Below, piece after piece: positions 34,129 to 44,680 of a stretch of 64,000 bases of DNA. The translations under genes and the position numbers were made by a program. The stretch is from Hyphodiscus hymeniophilus. Taxonomy: Eukaryota > Ascomycota > Leotiomycetes > Helotiales > Hyphodiscaceae. Where the stretch lies: the NCBI GenBank assembly GCA_016508695.1, contig VNKQ01000013.1, positions 558,001-622,000 on the forward strand. The letters are read 5' to 3'. Numbering within the stretch: position 1 is the stretch's first letter; each line of letters opens with the position of its first letter. Below the pieces are notes generated by a model that was not told the DNA's origin, searched no databases, and was given only the letters and a program-made list of their open reading frames with translations.

Positions 34129-36329
34129 TCAATCAGCACCGACGACGAAAGGACATCCCGGAAAAACCGAATGGAAGTACTTAGTCGCAAAGCTTCGACC
34201 GTCGGTCGTGGGCGCAGAAAAGGCAAGGTCGTATTTAGGCATCATCCAATTGCGGACAGAGAAGTCTTGTCGGGCAACATCAAGGAGGGTGGTAGCAATT
34301 CTCTTGCGGCGATAGGCAGGATCAACCCATAGGCGATCGACGGAAGCCTTGACAACGAATTTTCGTTTCATATCCACGTATTCCTGACCATCTCGGATGA
34401 TTGACTCCCCATTGCAATCTTGCACCTTTGGGCTATAGCAGTATGCTCCAGCTTCAGAGATGTGCTGCAACACAGCGACCGCAACAACCTGGGGGCCAAC
34501 GCTATACGTGTATACCTTATATCGAGGTACTTTTACGTATTTGGCATTTTCTTTACCTTTTCCGGGTCGAGCGACGTTTTCCTTGATTTCAATCTCAGAC
34601 CAAAGCAGATGTTCCTGGAATGAGCCAGCAAGGCCGTTTTGTTTGGATATCTCCAGCTGATGCTGGAACCACAATTTTTCTTTTGGTGCGGGATTACGCC
34701 GATTGACATGAACCCTATGCAGCACCCCTTCACGGATCAACTCCCAGATGAACTCGCCGGTGGCACTCTTTATATCCCATACAGATTTAGGACCACTCTT
34801 GTGCTGTCGATCATGAAGCTGAACATCTTCGTTGACGGTCTTGTTGTAATGCATGTCGCATGAATAGCAGTAGACTTGTGTATCCTTTGAAGTGTTGATC
34901 CGTAGCTGCTCGTACGTGACCTGCTTGACAGGCTGTGGCTTCTTACGCGGCGGAATATCAATTGGCAGACTACGGGGAATAGGCTCGTTGAGTCGGCGGA
35001 TTCGCTCCAGATCACGCTGCTTTTGCTCCGTGGCTTGCTCTCGAGAATACTCCAGATCAAGTTGATGCTTCGATTCATTGAACCTCCTAACATATTCGCT
35101 TTCACCAATTTCTCTGGTATCGACGGGGCGTAAATCGGTCTCCATATCGAGTCGGTCTTGACTGTTTAGGAAGTCCTCCGCCTGTGACACCCGAGCATCG
35201 TCGTCCATGTTGCCGACGACCTCATCGAAACTAATGAACTCGAACTCCTCTTCATAATCCTCCATGATGACTGGTGCCGGCAAAGATGGCTTGATCGATA
35301 AGTGCCTTCTCGTCTTCTTTTTTAATGGTCGGTACTTCGGGCTCCCCTTATCTGAAATCGGCGAGGTCGGAGGGGACGAAGGCACGTCGATTTTGTCAGA
35401 GAATAAGTCGATAGATTGAGTAGCTGACGGACTCGAGGACGTCGGAAGAGGTTTGAAGTAGGATCTGATAGACGGTCGTTTGGCTTTCTTTGAATGTGGT
35501 AGCTCGGAGTCGGAATGTTGTCTCTTTCTGGAGGGTATTTTCAGGTGTTGGGGGGGGAATCCTCGAGGTACGTTGGTTGAGGCTCAATACCAGGTTTCTG
35601 GTCCGTAAATGGGTGAGACGATGTGGTTTGAAGGTACTGCGCGCTGTGTCTCGTCCCAGGTGACCGTGGGCTGAGACAAGAAACAATGGTCTCGTTGGAA
35701 ACAGGCAGAGCAGGGCTGCAGGCGGGTTGGTTACTGTTGTGCTGGGAAGCCTTTGAGGAAAGACCCAAAGAGCCTTTGTCGGCGTGTTCTTTTGGGGAGA
35801 GGTGATTGATGCTTCGTGAGATTTTCGATGTCGTCTGTAGTGCACCACCCTGTTGTGGGGGTCCCAACAACGGTTCAAGGTTGCTTTTCCTGAGCTGATT
35901 TGGATCACTGTCTACAAGAACACGTCTGTGAGTGATTGATGTAGATATCGATGTACTGCCGTTGACAACTTGGTGTTTCTGCTGGGGGTCTGACACGGGA
36001 TGGTGATTTTCATCTGAAGCACCCAAAACACGTCTTTGATATCCTTCTGGAGAGGCTATCTTGCTGGGGGAGTCGATCTGTGAAGATCTTGGGGCTGTAA
36101 GAGTGGAGGAACTCTTGTTGACGCGTCTTGAATATGTCTTCAGAGACGCGGGTCTAGGTGTTGTCAGAATTTGTGTCTTGCTAGATCGTGGTAAAAGGTG
36201 ATAACTTGCCTCCGCGCATCTGAGGGGCCCACCATGATCTCTATCAGCGAATGTCGTCGCTCGATTAGTCGTCGATGGTGTCGTCGGGCGATGGTGTCGT
36301 CGGACTTTTGAGGTTGAAGATTGATTCAA
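34129..36329 (-). CDS. ECO1: Cohesin acetyltransferase Eco1/Ctf7
   Basis: The C-terminal half is clear: a C2H2 zinc finger (CYSCDMHY...LHDRQH) and then the Eco1 acetyltransferase core, with VDRLWVDPAYRRKRIAT for acetyl-CoA binding and FSAPTTDGRSFATKYF at the active site. Eco1 acetylates Smc3 in S phase to fix sister-chromatid cohesion. Upstream, SIRSYFKPLP resembles a PCNA-binding box and LKTYSRR is typical of fungal Eco1 N-termini. These two lie in different frames. A 44-nt intron at 35528-35571 (GTACCT to CTCCAG) joins them cleanly (QPT to KRQHS); an indel in the C8 tract at about 35556 is the alternative. The 5' end is unresolved: the first frame has no ATG, so an upstream exon is needed. 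A good branch and acceptor (CTGACAACACCTAG) near 36150 suggests coding may begin there by splicing. Confidence 0.82.
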
Positions 36330-37628
36330 TGAGAATTACCTTAACGAAGCTCGGCAACAAGCTCACGCCTGGTCACGTTACAAGTTGACAGCTCATGCGG
36401 ACGCTAGCGGCCGCATCTTCCACCTCCTTCAGACCATCAATTACCTTACTAAGTAGAAGACGATTTTGACTGCTTCCTACTTGGGACTTGGCGCTTTCCC
36501 TCGAACCCAAAAGCATCAATTACATACGAGGTACAGACTGCTTCCAAGTTCCTCAGATTCCTTCAAGCTCTTAACTTCATATGTCGGGCCTTACTGCTCT
36601 CACCAATCACAGTGGCTCGAATCCATCAAAGTAACAATGACCAGAGAAGGGGGATAAGAGCTGTAGATATACAGGTTATACCACTGAATCTAACTCGGAG
36701 TATGCCCAGAACGAAGCACCATTGGATTCATATCAGATGCGTTGGTAATATTACACTTCCACTTCATGCGTCAACCATGGTCCATGAACCCACACAGAAC
36801 CCACACAGAGCACGCCTTCAACGCCCGCTCTGAAGACAGATGCAGACGCGCCTGACCGTCCAGTCGGATGCCAACTGTGGGAAATTTACTGATTGTGCGG
36901 TGGGATTTTGAAACCCCTGGCACGTCAACACAAGATAGCTCATGAGCATCCATGCGGGTAAGTGGAACATGATACCCAAGTATAACAACCAAGATAGTCT
37001 CCTAAAAGACGAAATGTAAGTGGTACGGATCTCAAGCTGTAGACTAACTTAGTGGCCACCAAATGATATCAGTTGCCCATCGAAGAAGTACTTACACTCA
37101 TCTATCCCCTAGCCAATCACGGAAGTTTGAAGTCTTCCTCAGACTTCCTTTCGAGAGTCAAGATGTCTTTAGATCATACCCTGTTGACAACCTCCGCCAA
37201 TCTTTCCTCAACTTCCAAAGCTAGCAAATTCAGGAACAAAAAAGTAGGTTACGCACACGGGCAGTTACTTTTTCAGGATCAGTGACATATGCGATCTCAA
37301 AGGATCCCAAAAGGCTGGATCGACTTCACTGTGAAGATCAGATGGGTAGCGAATTTCAAGCATCACGACGGGACGAGTACCTCGAGAGTCCTTCCTCGTA
37401 CGTCTCTATAAGCGCAAGAGGGAAGTGCAGGAATTGGAATGTCGGACAAATTCGACAATCGTATTTTCGGGAGACAAGCCAACAATAACTGGTCTTCTAG
37501 TAGATGTAAGAGTAGTCTATTCGAGCTTCTCGGTGCTTCTGTATAATACAATCCTTAGACCATCTATGTATGCCCAACCAGTTTACATGATGCAACAGAT
37601 TTAGTGGAGGTTGTACAAGCTCGACTCT
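36330..37628. other. Intergenic upstream of ECO1 and downstream of COQ1
   Basis: The left few hundred bases should contain the missing first exon and promoter of ECO1, though I could not identify the ATG with confidence. The remainder is the 3' flank of COQ1. A doubled AACCCACACAG is at about 36786. No separate gene is supported. Confidence 0.4.
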
Positions 37629-39046
37629 TCATTTCCTCCGCTTCAAGGTCATGGTGGCCATTTCCACCAGTCCATCTTTTGCTTCCGACTCTGGGAACGC
37701 GCTGATAGCCGCAATTGCTTTATTGACGTATTCCTCAGCCAGAGCCCGAGTCTGTTCCAATCCGTCACTTTGGAAGACTAGAGTCCTTGCCTTCATAGTG
37801 TCAGTAGCTAGGGGATATTATTTGGTAGCAGACTTACTCTCAGAACATCTCCTTCCTCTGCAAATTTCCTCCCAACCAAAGACCCCAACTCCCTATTATT
37901 CTTCCACGCAAACAACAGCGGTGCAGTTGCAAGACCCAATTCCAAGTCGGCCCCTGCCGGCTTTCCCAACTCTTTCTCACTTATCGTGTAATCCAACATA
38001 TCGTCCACAAGCTGGAACGCTAACCCCAAATTCTTCCCATACAAATAGGCCGCATCCACTGTCGCCACATCCGAACCCCCCAGCAATGCTGCTGCACGGC
38101 AAGATTTTGATATTAAAGATGCGGATTTCAGGTATGTCTTTTGGAGGTAGTAGGTGATTGTCTCTTCAGTCCAGACGGGGTTCTTCTCGTCACGCACTGT
38201 ATTCTTCAGTTGCATGAACTCGCCTTCTACTAGATTGGCAATCACGGTTGCGAGGAGTTCTGTGACTTCGGCGTCGCGGAGGCGTGCAAGTGCTACTGAG
38301 GCTCTGGAAAGTAGGAAATCGCCTGCTAGAACGGCCATTTTGTTTCCGAATTCGAGGTTTGCTGAGGGATTGCCCCGGCGGGAGACTGAGTGATCAATCA
38401 CATCATCGTGTAATAGTGATGCTGTATGGATGAGTTCTGCGATCTCTGCAAGCCTTCGTTGGGAAGGGAGAATGTCACTATCTGTGACTAGGTAGGAGGT
38501 TTGCGAATGGGCGAGTGGATTCGTGGATGGTGAAGAGGGATTGACGTCTGTGAGGATGGAAATTGGAGATATAGGATTGTCGATATCGGCAGAACCTTGC
38601 TGATTGTTATATCTAGGGGACTTGGGCGTTAATGCCGTGGCTCGAGACATGAGTAGAACGATCATAGGCCGCACGTGTTTCCCCTCCCCTTGTGTGTAGT
38701 ATTTTGCGACTGTGTCGAGTGAAGGATGTCCGGATCCAAGCAGCTGCCGTATGTTACCGGTCAAGAACTTCATCTCCTTGGCTACCATGCGCAAAGGATC
38801 CACGCCGATGCCCCCGGGACTTGCAGCTCTTGATGTGGCATTGGAGAAAACATTGGATGCCACTGCTACCGCTTGCGCCCATGATGACTGCCTTCTTCGA
38901 GCCGGAGGATAGGATATGGAGGTGATAGAAAGCCGGGATGCGTATCGCGCAGTCAATTGACACCTGGAACGAGTCGATTGGAGCTGTGGTCTTGATGTCG
39001 AGGAGCTCTTTAAGAGCATCGAAGCCCTTGTCGATCGGACTTTCAT
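37629..39046 (-). CDS. COQ1: Mitochondrial trans-polyprenyl diphosphate synthase (Coq1)
   Basis: Two exons, 39046-37838 and 37790-37629, separated by a 47-nt intron, give 456 residues. The N-terminal 70 residues are rich in Arg and Ser without acids, as in a mitochondrial targeting peptide. The all-alpha prenyltransferase domain follows with both aspartate-rich motifs, HDDVID at about residue 200 and VDDMLDY near the C-terminal third, plus GEGKHVRPMIVLL for isopentenyl diphosphate binding. The enzyme builds the isoprenoid tail of ubiquinone on the matrix side of the inner membrane. A serine- and proline-rich insert of about 45 residues precedes the first aspartate motif, as is usual in filamentous fungi. 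A start at an inner methionine ten residues downstream is also possible. The gene is divergent from the Vma12 gene. Confidence 0.93.
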
Positions 39047-39339
39047 ATCCAAGAATCTCCCTTCCGCAATGAAACAATTCTCTTAGAAAATTCTCCCCTT
39101 GACCATTTGTCACTCCAATTGCCTCCTGAAACTCGAGAAAGAAAGTCAATTATCTGCTTTGGACTGTCGGATGTCTTCGTCAAAAATATATTGAAGCGTA
39201 ACATTCCGAAAATGCACTAACCAGATTGATGGATACTGTAACCCGGACAAAAGTTCGAGCGAACCGACCCGAAGCTTCAAAACTGCCTTGTAAAGTTCAT
39301 GGTCTTCCATTATTGACAATGCGGTAACCATACTCAAAA
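39047..39339. promoter_or_regulatory. Bidirectional promoter of COQ1 and VMA12
   Basis: Only 293 bases separate the two start codons of divergent housekeeping genes, one for ubiquinone synthesis and one for V-ATPase assembly. The region must contain both promoters. No clear TATA box is seen in either direction. Confidence 0.6.
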
Positions 39340-40248
39340 ATGGTGTTTCTCACCATGAGCTCGGCCATTTTGGAGGCTCTAGAGAAGATCCAGAACCTCG
39401 AAACATCGGCAAACAAGAAGGGCGAACAGCATGTGGAGAATGAAGGGACGATGACGAGAGGAGGCAATGAAGAAACCTCAAAAATACGCTCGAATAAGCA
39501 ATCCGAGGAGCCCTCACTTTCCAATCCGAAATTAGGGAACCCTATATCGCACGGCCAAGTAATAGGTCTTTCGAAGCTGCTCAAAGTGCATGGTCTTTCA
39601 CCGAGTAGTCTAGATATACTACTTCGAGGATCCGGAGTCTACGTTGACGCTCCACCCCCAAAACCAGAGCCTGTAAGCTCTTCCCCCTATTAATCTGTAC
39701 ATGACTGACGCTTCTCTCAGACCTCTGAATACAAAGCCCTCATGGCCCGCCTTCGCCGCGAAGAAGAAGCCCGCTCATACGAACGGATGACCAACCCCTT
39801 GCCCCCGATGGAGACCTTCGCGCAACGCTTCCCAATGTCCTCCGGCGCGCATGCCTTCAACTCCTACCAGAAAACTGAACCTGAGGACGAAATCACATAC
39901 GCGGATATAAACAGGCAGATGGCTATGATAGCCAATGTACTCTTGAGTATTGTGGCCTGTGCGGGTGCGCTTTGGGTTGCGGCTAGGTGGTGGAATACGC
40001 CGGCAAGGTTGGCGTTGAGTATGAGTGGAAGTTTATTGGTTGGTATTGCGGAGGTTGTAGTGTATGGCGGATATATCAGGAGGGTGGGTGAAGCGAAGGG
40101 GAAGGAGAAGGATGTGAAGGAAGTCAAGGAAGTGCTTAGGACATGGGTTGTTGGCGGTGGAGGAGAAAGCCAGGATTCAGTCTTGATAGAAGAAAGGGAG
40201 GACTCGGACACTGTCAAAGGACGATGGCGGAAGAAAGAAGAAGAGTAG
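39340..40248 (+). CDS. VMA12: V-ATPase assembly factor Vma12 (TMEM199 family)
   Basis: Two exons, 39340-39672 and 39721-40248, give 286 residues. The conserved Vma12 signature YKALMARLRREEEARSYERM lies just after the splice junction. It is followed by two hydrophobic helices (MAMIANVLLSIVACAGALWV and a second with LLVGIAEVVVYGGYI) and a charged cytosolic tail. In yeast Vma12 sits in the endoplasmic reticulum membrane with Vma22 and helps assemble the Vo sector of the vacuolar proton pump. The first 110 residues are polar and variable, but contain LSKLLKVHGLSPSSLDILLRG, which is typical of fungal members. The start at 39340 is followed by a second ATG five codons later; either may be used. Confidence 0.88.
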
Positions 40249-40477
40249 ACTATCGAAATTCAAATCCATTGCTCACTGCCATTAGTGTGGGTCTGTATGC
40301 AACGCAAACAAGCTGACGGTCTCGGTAGTGCTCCAGTGAGTTTCTGCTAGTTACCGCTAAGCCCTCCATATCTCTCCTGGTGAACCCAAAAGTTTGTAAA
40401 ACTCTTCCTGGGCCTCTTGTTGGAGGTAGCATCAATGACAGCCCTCCAGTGAGAGCCTTCTGACGCCGTCTGCGACA

Positions 40478-42305
40478 CTATCCGAGAAACCGCCAGCGTT
40501 TAGTTCCTTTATCTGGCTTTCTTCTTTCACTTACTGCTTTCATATTGCACTTCTGTCCAGCATGTGAGTTCTCTGTAGCGTTTCGACTCTTTGCCTTGTC
40601 CAGTGGCAAGCAAAACCCGTCCTTAATTGGATACTCCACCACACAATACCCGCATCGCAAATGCCCACATTCCGGGCAAGCGTCACCAAATACTTTGGAA
40701 TTACAACCGGTACAGCAAGCGCAGCAGTACCACCAAACTTCTTCCCAAAGGGTATATCCACTTCCGCCCCTGCTATACGCGGTAGATTTTATGGCCTTGC
40801 GGTGCTCTTCTAGACCTGGTGCCACTTCGACTTTGGCTTTATGCGTCCCTGCTGCTTGGGATGAGCTCTCAAAGGGTCTATATTTGGACTCTTGCAATAC
40901 AGAGTGCACATAGGTGTTCTCTTGGGACGGTTTCTCTGGATTGAGCGTGGAAACATACCCTCTATCCTGTTGTGCGTCATCCAGGAAACGTTGCATTCGG
41001 TACGATAACTTTGGCTGAGACTCAGCGCGGCGGTGTTGTGCCTCATTTGATCCGCTGTCAGGCTTAGTTGGGAACAATGGAACGTTGCTCTGAATTCCGC
41101 CTTTTGTCTTTGTTTGAGATGTGTAGGAGCATCGATGCATTGTCGTTGTACGTCTTCCCAGCTCCTTGAATCCGCGTTGGCTTCTGTGGCTGGTTGATAT
41201 CGTTCTCGGGAGACGGTTCGGCCTCCGCATTGTATGCTGCTTCCCAGACATTGTCGTATGAAGACAGTCGCGAAGTGGCTACAGGCAGTGATTTTCGATT
41301 AGGGATAGACCCGGGTGGAGGTTGCTCCCGTTGCGGACTTGCATATCTAGAGGCCAGTGTAGAAATCGCGCCGAGGGTGCTGATCACAGTGCTGATTGTT
41401 TGAACAGTACTCAGTACCATTTGCGTTGGTATGGCGGATGAAGCTGTGAGTTCGGGTTGCTTGGGCCTTGAAATTTCGTTTGTCAAGAGAAGATCTAGCT
41501 GAAACTTTGAACAGTCATGCAATGCTTGGATTGACGATCGAAGCTCTGTCTGCCAGTGTTGGAGTTCCTTGTGATATGCATCGTTCTTGTCCAAAATATG
41601 CTTCTGGGTGATTTTCACTTCCGCCAAGTGTGCTTGAACACCATTCAGAGAGATCTGTAACCCTCTCTCTGATGCATGTATGATGTTCTTCGACTGCTGG
41701 CTCTCAGCTAACAGAGCCTTTTCGACCGCGCTGACAGATGCAGATATCTCTGGCAACTGCTGGGAAATGTCCTCTGTCAAACTTTTAAACTCTGTCCGCG
41801 ATAGTATTGTGGTTTCGGAAAGTTGCAGCAGAGAGTATCTAGAGATCGGTCAGTGTTTTTCTCTTCCACGATACAAGGTTTCCACTTGCAAACTTTGCTG
41901 GCTGATTAAGACCCCCAATACAATCTGCGGCTGCAAAACAGCCACCCTCAACTGGTCCACACTATCCGACAACGCAAACTGTATCTCCCTTGGGATTTTT
42001 CTCGCCTTCTTCCTTTCGCTATCCTCGCCCAGCGAGAGGTTATACTTGTCGATTCTCGTCTTAAACTTCGCCACAGCAGACTTCAGACATTCTGCTTGTT
42101 CTCTCAACTGTGATTCCCACTCCAAACTCGGGTTGTGGTCCAAGATGGTTTTGATGCCTGTTATGGTTTTGGCAAGGCTGTCGAGGAAGTTCACTGCATC
42201 CTGATACTCTGAGGCAGCACCGCCTGATTCTTTCAGTGCTTTACCTATTTTCACCAGGGTGCTGATGGCTGAGACGATATCACAGGCGGACCAACCGAAA
42301 GACAT
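40478..42305 (-). CDS. STAND-type N-terminal domain protein with coiled coil and C-terminal zinc ribbon, no NTPase
   Basis: The start MSFGWSACDIVSAISTLVKI opens a helical domain of about 140 residues like those at the N-terminus of fungal NACHT and other STAND proteins. Then come a coiled-coil part (ISASVSAVEKALLAESQQSK, DAYHKELQHWQTELRSSIQA), a low-complexity linker, and a cysteine-rich tail, CCACCTGC then CPECGHLRCGYC, which should bind zinc. No P-loop, ankyrin, WD or TPR segment exists, so this is a stand-alone adaptor-like version. Exon edges are uncertain. A 97-nt intron at 41055-41151 fits frame and has an AACTAAG branch. Another intron lies within about 41791-41893, with several possible junctions. 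A role in allorecognition or innate-type signalling is inference from the domain. Confidence 0.62.
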
Positions 42306-43012
42306 ATCGACTGGAGAGTCTTGATACTGCTGGATGTGAGAGTCGAAAAAAGACCAACCCAGCGCATCTCTTGTGGTGGATGGAAGTCGCCGCACAGTTG
42401 CGCATCCTTAGCATTCACACTGGACTCGCTTCCCAGAGCAATGAGTTTGCGGAGACGTCCACCCTTGTTTAACCTTTGCAGGCACCCATGACCGATTGGT
42501 TACAACAGGGTTCTCGCCCAGGGAGTGAACACTATTTTCTGCGGGTGGACTGCAAAGGATTACACTCTTCAGCAGACCGACGCCCCTACTTTGCTATCTA
42601 CACACCTTCAGTCACCCAAGTCCATGTACTTCAGGGAAACTATCAAGAAGGTGGGTGCGCAAATCAATCATTCCCATCAACGAGGCTGCATGTGGTGGCA
42701 TGCGACCGATCGCATTAGGCAGATAGGTTGACAATCAGTGTCTTCGAAGTCGATATGCAATGGAAACCACCACCCTTCTCTAGATGTCGTCTTTTTCTAT
42801 AAGATGAGAGCTTTTCCTCTCTCTCGAGTTTTGGAATTCAGTTACGACAACTCTTTCCAGTGTTCGGTAAGTGAAGCCTTCGTCCTGGGGTTTCAACATC
42901 GACAACTGACCGCAGCCTTGCCTAGTTATACACGTAACTTGAAGACTCGAAGAACACCTTCCGTCAATCTAGCTCACACAACATCAACCGTTTTGTACCG
43001 TCGTCATTTACC
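42306..43012. promoter_or_regulatory. Divergent promoter between STAND-N gene and LLEQQ-repeat gene
   Basis: The 707 bases separate two genes read away from each other. No convincing coding sequence is present. A TATA-like TATAAG lies on the forward side at 42798, and the last bases before the forward ATG are a good fungal start context (ACCATGG). Confidence 0.5.
42798..42803 (+). promoter_or_regulatory. TATA-like element of the LLEQQ-repeat gene
   Basis: TATAAG follows a run of T and is 215 bases before the ATG at 43013. It matches the consensus poorly, so the call is tentative. Confidence 0.3.
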
Positions 43013-44680
43013 ATGGTGACTGTCAAGCGGGAACACATCGCCGATCCTGCGAGCCCAGCAAACCCACCGCAGTATGACTTCGATATGCTTGTCGAAGCCT
43101 CATCTGGACAGCCCGAAGAGGTTGTCCCTACTTTTCCTACTCCTCAAGTTCCGTGGTGGATCCCACATACTAAGCCAACACCTGGCCCACAAAAAGACTA
43201 CGAGTCTCAATTCCAAGTCGATCCTCCTCTTTGGCCAACGTCTCCCACTGTCGCGCTCAAGCCTCCCCACCGAACTTCGCCAACCACATTGGATGGATAC
43301 GCCATAGCGTTTCAGATGGCTCAGCAACAGGGAGAATCAGGGGAAGCTAATCGAGGGAAAGTTGAGAAACTAGACCCCGAAGGACATTGGGGCCCTCCGG
43401 CAGGCTTGACTGCGGCCGCCAAGCGTGACTATGAGCTGCAGTTGAAGCTTCTGGAAATTCAGATTAAATGTCGACAGGAGCATCATAGGCAAGACCAGGT
43501 GGGGTGTACCGACGCATGTTTTGCTTGCCACCAAGTCGAATTGAAGCTTCACGAAGAGCAGAACAGAACCAACGGCCCGGTCAGTGGCAGCCATTGGACG
43601 CCTCCTCCAGGGTGGGAAGATTCGCTTTCGCCAGATTACAGGCAGGCTTTGGAGCATCTTAGGGAGAGCAACCAAACTCGACTCCAAATCATCACAGAAG
43701 GGACACCGGCTTCGAGCAGCAAGCTGTCAGAGACATGTCTTCACTCCGCACGTACTTCGCCACGTGGACCATACGCTGCCAATGGTGACTATCAAATGCA
43801 GCTGATGTTGTTGGAGCAACAGAACAAGCAACGCCTTGTGAAGGCAAAACAGCAGTCTGACCAAGATAACTACCGAATCCAATTACGTGATGAGCTGAAT
43901 ATCCAACGCCTTAGGCACACAAGAGAGGAACATGATGAGATAACCGCTCAAACCCCACATCTCAACACACCAGGATCGACACCAGATGGACGAGAACACA
44001 GCGTGGACTCGGTTTGGAGCACCCGATATACTCCCGAGTCCACTCCAGGGCTTCCGGAATCAGCTGGCATTCATATCAAGTGCGAATTTGAGTCAAACCC
44101 AAATGACATGGCCATGGAGCACACCATGGGACTACCGCCCAGCGATACTTCACCTGCCAACAATCGTGCTCTTCAGGACCACCAAATGCAGTTGATGCTT
44201 TTGGAGCAGCAGAACAAAAGGCGATTGATGATGGCACGACGCGAACAGGATGCTCATGTATCCTCTCGGCGAGGCCAAGGTGGTAGCTCTGCGGTCATGT
44301 TGCCGTCTCCCGCCCATGCTCTCCAGAGCTATCAGCTGCAGTTGATGCTCTTGGAGCAGCAGAAAAAGCAGCGCTTGATGATGGCGAGAGGTTCAAACGT
44401 TGACCCTTCATTGGTCTCGCCGCCAGCGGTCTCCAGTCAAGAATCCCGAGATAATGAGTTGCAGCGATTGCTGAGAGAGGAGCAGAACAGGATGAGATGT
44501 ATGGTGGTATCCCAAGGGGAGAGAACTCAGGGACCGAGAAATGTGAAGCAGAAGACAGCACAACATGAGGCAGCTGGGATGCCGGATGAAGAGCGAAGTG
44601 GTATTGCCGGCGGAAGTCGCAGTGAGATTGTGCATCATAAGCCGCTTGTTATTCGGGGAAGGCCTACGGCAGACGATTAG
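43013..44680 (+). CDS. Disordered protein with repeated YQMQLMLLEQQNK-type motifs
   Basis: This is a single exon of 555 residues. The chain is polar and proline-rich, but an amphipathic motif recurs. Strong copies begin at residue 260 (YQMQLMLLEQQNKQRLVKA), 390 (HQMQLMLLEQQNKRRLMMAR) and 440 (YQLQLMLLEQQKKQRLMMAR). Weaker ones are at about 140 (YELQLKLLEIQIK), 209, 287 and 481 (NELQRLLREEQNRMR). Copies alternate with S/T/P-rich spacers. I know this motif as a single copy in many ascomycete proteins, often near signalling domains, but no function is established to my knowledge. Each copy should form one amphipathic helix able to self-associate or dock on a partner. A CTDACFACHQ cysteine group lies near residue 170. 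The gene is head-to-head with the STAND-N gene. Confidence 0.72.
   Translation: MVTVKREHIADPASPANPPQYDFDMLVEASSGQPEEVVPTFPTPQVPWWIPHTKPTPGPQKDYESQFQVDPPLWPTSPTVALKPPHRTSPTTLDGYAIAFQMAQQQGESGEANRGKVEKLDPEGHWGPPAGLTAAAKRDYELQLKLLEIQIKCRQEHHRQDQVGCTDACFACHQVELKLHEEQNRTNGPVSGSHWTPPPGWEDSLSPDYRQALEHLRESNQTRLQIITEGTPASSSKLSETCLHSARTSPRGPYAANGDYQMQLMLLEQQNKQRLVKAKQQSDQDNYRIQLRDELNIQRLRHTREEHDEITAQTPHLNTPGSTPDGREHSVDSVWSTRYTPESTPGLPESAGIHIKCEFESNPNDMAMEHTMGLPPSDTSPANNRALQDHQMQLMLLEQQNKRRLMMARREQDAHVSSRRGQGGSSAVMLPSPAHALQSYQLQLMLLEQQKKQRLMMARGSNVDPSLVSPPAVSSQESRDNELQRLLREEQNRMRCMVVSQGERTQGPRNVKQKTAQHEAAGMPDEERSGIAGGSRSEIVHHKPLVIRGRPTADD

Noticed and set aside
35540..35565. ECO1 as a frameshifted pseudogene at the C8 tract
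   Set aside because: A 44-nt intron with GT-AG ends removes the tract and restores the frame exactly, and the catalytic half is intact, so inactivation is not the simplest reading.
36273..36303. Two-copy tandem repeat of CGATGGTGTCGTCGG
   Set aside because: Real but too short and too few copies to be worth a separate feature; it lies in the uncertain 5' part of ECO1.
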